Below, piece by piece: positions 58,757 to 64,000 of a stretch of 64,000 nucleotides of DNA. Origin of the DNA: Marinobacterium arenosum (GTDB lineage Bacteria > Pseudomonadota > Gammaproteobacteria > Pseudomonadales > Balneatricaceae); assembly GCF_019795155.1 (NCBI RefSeq), contig NZ_JAILYN010000005.1, positions 1 through 64,000 on the forward strand, written 5' to 3'. The notes beneath the pieces were generated by a model, which was given only the letters and a program-made list of their open reading frames with translations, made no database searches and had not been told where the DNA came from. The first letter of the stretch is position 1; every line of letters starts with the position of its first letter. The translations under genes and the position numbers were made by a program.

Positions 58757-61282
58757 ATGACAGAGCATTGGAGTCAGCGCGATCCGTTCGCGGCGCGCGA
58801 GCGGGAAAAGTATGGTACGCCGGTCCCCAGCCGGGAGTATATCCAGCAGACGCTGGAACGAATTGGCAAGCCGCTGCCCCACGAACGGGTCTGCGATGCC
58901 CTCGGTATTGAAGACGAGGAGACTCGCGATGCGGTGCTGTTCCGGCTCAAGGCGATGTGCCGCGATGGCCAGTTGATCAGCAACCGCAAGAACGAGTTCG
59001 GCCTGATCCAGCACATGGGGCTGATCAAGGGACGGGTGATCGGACACCGCGACGGCTTCGGCTTCGTGAAGCCGGATGAGGGCGGCAGTGACCTGTTTAT
59101 CAGCCCGCGCCAGATGCGCCAGGTATTCGACGGCGATCGGGTGCTGGTGCAGGAGCTGGGTGCCGATTTCAAAGGGCGTCGCGACGGCAAGATTGTCGAG
59201 GTGCTGGAGCGCTGTACCCACAAGCTGGTCGGCCGTTTCAAGGGCCAGGACGGCTTCGGCTACCTGACCCCGGAGAATCAGCGTATTCCTCAGGAGATCA
59301 TGGTGGTCAGTGACCAATCGGCGCCGGCCTACCACGACGGCCAGCTGGTGGTCGCCGAGATCGTACAGCAACCGGGGCGGCGCCAGATGGCGCAGGCGCG
59401 GGTGATCGAGGTGTTGGGCGACCATATGGCGCCGGGCATGGAGATCCAGGTGGCGATCCACAACTACGATATCCCGCAGGATTGGCCGCAAGGCGTCAGT
59501 GACGAGATTGCCCAGCTGGATGTCGAGGTGGACGAGGCGGCCAAGGCCGGCCGGGTCGACCTGCGTCAGCTGCCGTTCGTCACCATCGACGGTGAGGACG
59601 CCAAGGACTTCGACGATGCGGTCTATGCCGAGCGAAACACCAGCGGCGGCTGGCGGCTGTGGGTGGCTATCGCCGATGTTTCCTGGTACGTGCGGCCCGG
59701 TACCGAACTGGACAGCGAAGCGCTGAAGCGCGGCAACTCGGTCTATTTCCCGGAATACGTGGTACCGATGCTGCCGGAACTGCTTTCCAATGGCCTCTGC
59801 TCGCTGAACCCGCAGGTCGACCGGCTGGCGATGGTCTGCGAGATGACCATCAGCAAGGCCGGTCGATTGTCCGGTTACCGCTTCTACGAGGCGGTGATCA
59901 ATTCCCACGCCCGGCTGACCTATACCCAGGTGGGCGCCATGCTGACCGAGGCCGATACCGAGTACGGTGCGCGGATGCGGCGGGAGTACGAAGGGCTGCT
60001 ACGCCACCTGGAAAACCTGCACGGCCTCTATTTCAATTTGCGCAATGCCCGCGAGCAGCGCGGCGCGATCGATTTTGAAACCACCGAGACGCGGATCCTG
60101 TTCGACGAGACACGCAAGATCGAGCAGATCGTGCCGGTCCAGCGCAACGATGCCCATAAGCTGATCGAAGAGTGCATGCTGTGCGCCAACGTGGCCACCG
60201 CCCGTTTCCTGCATAAGCTGAAGCGGCCGGCGATCTACCGGATTCACGAAGGACCCAAGGCGCAGAAACTGGAAAACCTGCGTGGCTTCCTCGGCGAGCT
60301 GGGGCTGGCGATCAGCGGCGGTGACGACCCGAGCCCGGAGGATTTCCAGCAGCTGGCGACGATGATCGAGAACCGGCCCGACCGCCACCTGATCCAGACC
60401 ATGATGCTGCGCTCGATGAACCAGGCGGTCTACAGTCCGGACAACCAGGGCCATTTCGGGCTGGCCTACTCGGCCTATACTCATTTCACCTCGCCGATCC
60501 GCCGCTACCCGGACCTGGTGGTGCACCGGTTGATCCGGGCCGCACTGCACAGTGAGCGGGAGGAGCGTTCGTTGTTGCGGGCCGACGACTTCGCCGTCAA
60601 TCCGCAGTTCGCCGTGCAGTACGACATGCCGCAGATGCTGCAGCTGGGTGAGCACTGCTCGATGACTGAGCGTCGCGCCGACGATGCCACCCGTGATGTG
60701 GTGGCCTGGCTGAAGTGCGAGTACATGAGAGATCAGGTCGGCGGGGAGTTCGACGGCGTGGTGGCGGCCGTGACCGGCTTCGGCCTGTTCGTCGAGCTCG
60801 ACCAGGTGTTCGTCGAGGGGCTGATCCATGTCACCGGCCTGCCGTCTGATTACTACCAGTTCGATGCCGGCAAGCAGCGGTTGATCGGTGAGCGTACCTG
60901 CAAGGTGTTCCGTCTCGGCGACCGGCTGAGGGTTCGGGTGGCACGGGTCGACCTGGATGAGCGTAAGATCGATTTCGAGCTGATCTCGGTCGAGCAACGG
61001 GGCCGTAAACAGTCGAGCGTCCGCCAGCAACTGGCGGCAGGCAAGCTGGGTGGCGAGCTGCCGGCTGAGAAAGCCGCCAAGCCGCGCCGGCGACCGGCTG
61101 CCAAGGGCGCGAAGGACAAGGCCCCGCTGTCTGCAGCGGAGCGGGAGCAGCAGGCGTTCAGTGCCGAGTCCGCCGGCAAGAGTCAGAAGGCCAAGAAGCG
61201 TAAAGCCAAGGCGGGCGGCAAGACCACCGCCAAGACTGACAAGAAGGCCAAAGCCGACAAGGTTGGGAAAGTCAGCCGCTGA
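58757..61282 (+). CDS. rnr: ribonuclease R
   Basis: 841 residues. Processive 3'-5' exoribonuclease that degrades structured RNA. N-terminal winged helix (YIQQTLERIGKPL), two cold-shock domains (GRVIGHRDGFGFV and GRFKGQDGFGYL), the RNB domain with catalytic Asp residues in DGEDAKDFDDAVYAER, an S1 domain (GEFDGVVAAVTGFGLFVELDQVFVEGLIHV) and a Lys/Ala-rich basic tail from about residue 755. GGAG precedes the ATG. The usual downstream partner rlmB is not here; the last 11 bp overlap a convergent gene. Confidence 0.97.
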   Translation: MTEHWSQRDPFAAREREKYGTPVPSREYIQQTLERIGKPLPHERVCDALGIEDEETRDAVLFRLKAMCRDGQLISNRKNEFGLIQHMGLIKGRVIGHRDGFGFVKPDEGGSDLFISPRQMRQVFDGDRVLVQELGADFKGRRDGKIVEVLERCTHKLVGRFKGQDGFGYLTPENQRIPQEIMVVSDQSAPAYHDGQLVVAEIVQQPGRRQMAQARVIEVLGDHMAPGMEIQVAIHNYDIPQDWPQGVSDEIAQLDVEVDEAAKAGRVDLRQLPFVTIDGEDAKDFDDAVYAERNTSGGWRLWVAIADVSWYVRPGTELDSEALKRGNSVYFPEYVVPMLPELLSNGLCSLNPQVDRLAMVCEMTISKAGRLSGYRFYEAVINSHARLTYTQVGAMLTEADTEYGARMRREYEGLLRHLENLHGLYFNLRNAREQRGAIDFETTETRILFDETRKIEQIVPVQRNDAHKLIEECMLCANVATARFLHKLKRPAIYRIHEGPKAQKLENLRGFLGELGLAISGGDDPSPEDFQQLATMIENRPDRHLIQTMMLRSMNQAVYSPDNQGHFGLAYSAYTHFTSPIRRYPDLVVHRLIRAALHSEREERSLLRADDFAVNPQFAVQYDMPQMLQLGEHCSMTERRADDATRDVVAWLKCEYMRDQVGGEFDGVVAAVTGFGLFVELDQVFVEGLIHVTGLPSDYYQFDAGKQRLIGERTCKVFRLGDRLRVRVARVDLDERKIDFELISVEQRGRKQSSVRQQLAAGKLGGELPAEKAAKPRRRPAAKGAKDKAPLSAAEREQQAFSAESAGKSQKAKKRKAKAGGKTTAKTDKKAKADKVGKVSR

Positions 61283-62615
61283 GCTGGTAGAACTGCAGTG
61301 CGCCGGAGGTGCAGGCCAATAGATAGAGGCCTGTACCTACGGCGACCCCGCAGCCAATCTGGCGGCGCAGCCGGCTATCCAGCGGCAGCGGTCGGTGGTC
61401 CAGCCAGAGCCGCCAGCACAGTGCCGCCACTATCCCTTCAAGCGCACCGGCCAGCGCATCCAGCGGCCAGTGCAGGTCCAGCAGCACCCGCGACAGTGGC
61501 ACCAGCGTCACCGGCAGCAATGTCAGTGTATATAGCCGCCTGCGTAGCCGGTCCGGCCAGCCCCGAACCAGCAACACCGCCAGCATCGCGAAGAATCCTG
61601 CCGCGGCACTGGCGTGACCGCTGGGGAAGCTCCAGCTGTCATAGAGGCTGGTTCCCAGCGGGGGGCGCGGTAGCGCGTACAGCCACTTAAGACCGCTGTT
61701 GAATGCTACCAGGGCGAACAGCAGGCTGATAAACACCAGGCCGTGGCGCCAGAGGCCGCGCCAGGCCAGCAGGGCGACGAGTCCGAAGCTCAGGCCGAGC
61801 AGCAGCACCTTGTCACCCAGCTGGGTTATGGCCACGGCCGCCGGCTTCAGCCAGTGCGGCCATTGTTGCAGTTGTTGGTGCCAGAGTTGTTCGCTGTCCG
61901 GCACGCCAACCAATAACCGTATCAGGCAGAGCAGCGTCAGCAGCGTAAGCGCGGTCGCCAGCAGCAACCAACTGCCGCGTGGTTCCGGTAGCCAGCCGAG
62001 TTGGCGTGCCAGCCAGCGCTGCGGCTGCAACTGCAGGTGCAGGCTGTGCCACAGCAGCATCAGTAGCAGCAGGGCACCGAGCAGTTGCAGTGGCCCGTTC
62101 CAGTAGGGTTGCAGCTGTTGGCTCTGTTCGCCGAGCCAATAGCCGGGCAGCAGGTAGGCCGGTGCCCAGAGCAGCGCCGAGAGGATATTGACTAGCATGA
62201 AGCGCAGCGGCGGCATCGCCATGCTGCCGGCGATAAACGGGATGAACGGCCGTACCGGTCCGACGAAGCGACCCACCAGGACGCTCAGCCCGCCGTAGCG
62301 GGCGAAGAACCGGTGGCCATCTGCCAGCCAACGGGGGTGGCGCCGGAACAGTGCCAGACTGGCGATTGAACCGGCCCAATGACGACCCAGCCAGTAGCTG
62401 ATACCGTCACCCAGCACCGCGCCGACGAACCCCCAGCCGAGCAGCACCGGCAACGCCAGCTGTTGCTGGCCGGCCAGCCAGCTCAGCGAGGCGATCAAAG
62501 CCACGCCGGGTACCAGCAGGCCGACCAGCAGCAGCGACTCCAGCAGTGCCACCAGGCCGATCAGCAGCGGCAGTCCCTGCGGGCTGTAAAACCAGTCGAT
62601 CAGCGCAGCGATCAT
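61272..62615 (-). CDS. DedA-PAP2 fusion membrane protein
   Basis: 447 residues from the ATG at 62615. Residues 1-165 form a DedA (SNARE-associated) domain: E26 in the first helix, LLVPG at 33-37, and GRFVGPVRPFIPFIAG at 115-130. Residues 210-420 form a PAP2 phosphatase with all three motifs: K310-x6-R317-P318, PSGH at 331-334 and S375-R376-x5-H382. About ten to twelve membrane helices in total. DedA proteins are proposed C55-P translocases (UptA) and PAP2 proteins include C55-PP phosphatases, so recycling of the lipid carrier is a reasonable but unproven role; lipid phosphate or polyphosphate-unrelated substrates are alternatives. The last 11 bp overlap rnr. Confidence 0.88.
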   Translation of the reverse strand: MIAALIDWFYSPQGLPLLIGLVALLESLLLVGLLVPGVALIASLSWLAGQQQLALPVLLGWGFVGAVLGDGISYWLGRHWAGSIASLALFRRHPRWLADGHRFFARYGGLSVLVGRFVGPVRPFIPFIAGSMAMPPLRFMLVNILSALLWAPAYLLPGYWLGEQSQQLQPYWNGPLQLLGALLLLMLLWHSLHLQLQPQRWLARQLGWLPEPRGSWLLLATALTLLTLLCLIRLLVGVPDSEQLWHQQLQQWPHWLKPAAVAITQLGDKVLLLGLSFGLVALLAWRGLWRHGLVFISLLFALVAFNSGLKWLYALPRPPLGTSLYDSWSFPSGHASAAAGFFAMLAVLLVRGWPDRLRRRLYTLTLLPVTLVPLSRVLLDLHWPLDALAGALEGIVAALCWRLWLDHRPLPLDSRLRRQIGCGVAVGTGLYLLACTSGALQFYQLSG

Positions 62616-62679
62616 CTCAATATCCAGTCCATTTGCCGGCAGTATACTCCGTTGGCAACGCACCAAGGGAAACAGTTCC

Positions 62680-62688
62680 TGCTATAAT
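62680..62688 (+). promoter_or_regulatory. serB promoter, extended -10
   Basis: TGC followed by a perfect TATAAT, then the GC-rich discriminator CGCGCCCC, 40 nt before the serB start. Confidence 0.6.
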
Positions 62689-62728
62689 CGCGCCCCATCT
62701 CATCTGATTACCCCGACGGGACGGCCTG

Positions 62729-63946
62729 ATGAACGAGATTATCCTGATGACCCTGTCCGGCGAAGACAAGCCGGGCGTGACTTCCGCCCTGACCGCCATC
62801 CTGGCGCAGTACAAGATCAATATCCTGGATATCGGCCAGGCGGTGATCCATAACACCCTGTCGCTTGGCATTCTGATCCAGGTGCCGAAGGAGGCGGAAT
62901 CTTCGCCGCTGCTGCGCGACATATTGTTCAAGGCGCATGAGTTGAACATGCAGGTCCGTTTTCAGCCGGTACTGGATGGTGAGTACGAGCAGTGGGTGGA
63001 GCACCAGGGCAAGTCCCGTCACATCATCAGTCTGCTGGCCCGTAAGATCAGTGCTGAACATATCGCCCGGGTAACCCAGGTGGCGGCCGCGCACGGCCTG
63101 AACATCGACAATATCAGCCGCTTGTCCGGCCGGGTATCGCTGCAGGAGTCGGCCCAGGATCGCACCAAGGCCTGCGTCGAGTTCTCGGTGCGCGGCGGGC
63201 CGGCCGATGCCGCTGCGCTGCGTGAGGAGTTCCTCAGTGTAGCGGCCGAAATGGACGTGGATATCGCTTTCCAGGAGGACAGCATCTACCGCCGCAACCG
63301 CCGGCTGGTGGTGTTCGATATGGATTCGACGCTGATCGAGGCGGAGGTGATCGACGAGCTGGCCAAGGAGGCCGGTGTCGGCGACCAGGTCATTGAGATC
63401 ACCGAGGCGGCGATGCGTGGCGAGATCGATTTCAACGAGAGCTTCCGGCGCCGGGTCGGCCTGCTGAAGGGGCTGGATGAATCGGTTCTTGAGCGGATCG
63501 CCGAGCGACTGCCGCTGACCGAAGGGGCCGAGGAGTTGGTCTCCAACCTGAAGGCGCTGGGTTTCAAGACCGCCATCCTGTCCGGTGGCTTCACCTACTT
63601 CGGCGAGTATCTGCGTCGCAAGCTGGGCTTCGACTACGTCTACGCCAACGAGTTGGATATCCGCGACGGCAAGGTGACCGGCGAAGTGACCGGTACCATC
63701 GTCAACGGCGAGCGCAAGGCGGAACTGCTGCGCGAGATCGCCGCCCGCGAAGGGGTTCGGTTGGAGCAGACCATCGCCGTCGGCGACGGCGCCAACGACC
63801 TGCCGATGCTGTCGATTGCCGGCCTGGGGATCGCCTTCAGGGCCAAGCCGCTGGTGCGCCAGAGTGCCAAGCAGGCAATCTCGACACTGGGGCTGGACGG
63901 TATTCTCTACCTGATCGGCTTCCGTGATCGCGATACCCTGCAATAG
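62729..63946 (+). CDS. serB: phosphoserine phosphatase
   Basis: 405 residues. Last step of serine synthesis. Two N-terminal ACT domains (about 1-80 and 95-180) precede a HAD phosphatase: nucleophile D197 in VVFDMDSTLIEAEVIDELA, LSGGFTYFG, and GDGANDLPML near residue 345. The two-ACT form is common in Pseudomonas relatives and longer than the 322-residue Escherichia coli enzyme. GGGACGG stands before the ATG. The 54 bases after the stop hold no visible feature. Confidence 0.97.
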   Translation: MNEIILMTLSGEDKPGVTSALTAILAQYKINILDIGQAVIHNTLSLGILIQVPKEAESSPLLRDILFKAHELNMQVRFQPVLDGEYEQWVEHQGKSRHIISLLARKISAEHIARVTQVAAAHGLNIDNISRLSGRVSLQESAQDRTKACVEFSVRGGPADAAALREEFLSVAAEMDVDIAFQEDSIYRRNRRLVVFDMDSTLIEAEVIDELAKEAGVGDQVIEITEAAMRGEIDFNESFRRRVGLLKGLDESVLERIAERLPLTEGAEELVSNLKALGFKTAILSGGFTYFGEYLRRKLGFDYVYANELDIRDGKVTGEVTGTIVNGERKAELLREIAAREGVRLEQTIAVGDGANDLPMLSIAGLGIAFRAKPLVRQSAKQAISTLGLDGILYLIGFRDRDTLQ

Positions 63947-64000
63947 CTGCTCAGTGGTAGCTATTCACTTATTGAATTAAGCAAACCGGCGCCTCAGGGC

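Overview
The window is a dense, mostly housekeeping stretch of a Gram-negative gammaproteobacterial chromosome of roughly 60% GC. The evidence is a run of classic gammaproteobacterial operons (rpsB-tsf, pyrH-frr-uppS-cdsA-rseP-bamA-skp-lpxD-fabZ-lpxA-lpxB-rnhB-dnaE-accA, surE-pcm-nlpD-rpoS, recA-recX-alaS-lysC-csrA) in an order close to that of Pseudomonas. A FabY-type ketosynthase also points to the Pseudomonas side. FlgO/FlgP/FlgT (flagellar H-ring) and a Na+-pumping oxaloacetate decarboxylase suggest a polarly flagellated, probably marine relative in the Oceanospirillales/Pseudomonadales area. The genus cannot be fixed from the sequence.

Layout. 1-165: end of an rRNA operon (5S and terminator). 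348-3895: TatD-family hydrolase, then a minus-strand fabY followed by two paralogous small lipoproteins. 4092-7591: OmpA-type lipoprotein, a short ZapB-like coiled coil, and the flgT / flgO-flgP divergon. 7557-11369: map-glnD-DUF1244 on the minus strand. 11467-30573: a nearly continuous plus-strand block for translation, nucleotide kinase, undecaprenyl and phospholipid synthesis, outer-membrane assembly, lipid A, DNA replication, fatty acid synthesis and tRNA-Ile2 lysidine. 30574-33662: pyrG and eno. 33700-39432: ftsB, truD, surE, pcm, a DUF368 (PopT-type) membrane protein, nlpD, rpoS. 39468-42605: fdxA and mutS on the minus strand. 42868-49449: LexA-controlled recA, recX, alaS, lysC, csrA, tRNA-Ser and three identical tRNA-Arg genes. 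49534-54667: thiI and oadGAB. 54760-63946: a histone-deacetylase-like hydrolase, an intergenic region with an FNR-like box and an orphan terminator, a pseudo-receiver/TPR protein, a DTW-domain tRNA modifier, rnr, a DedA-PAP2 fusion and serB.

Functional links. The block from uppS to lpxB with DUF368 and the DedA-PAP2 protein covers undecaprenyl phosphate synthesis and its likely recycling, together with lipid A and OMP assembly. RpoS, CsrA, GlnD and LexA/RecA are four global regulators or their targets in one window.

No mobile element, CRISPR array, toxin-antitoxin pair, defence island or prophage was found. The most notable points are: (i) dxr, ispD and ispF, the MEP isoprenoid genes normally embedded in two of these operons, are all absent from their usual places with almost no room left; (ii) a candidate FNR-type-activated small RNA of about 58 nt near 55.9 kb; (iii) a receiver domain lacking its phosphoacceptor Asp fused to TPR repeats; (iv) two unrelated putative C55-P transporter families in one window; (v) GGA-rich leader of csrA.
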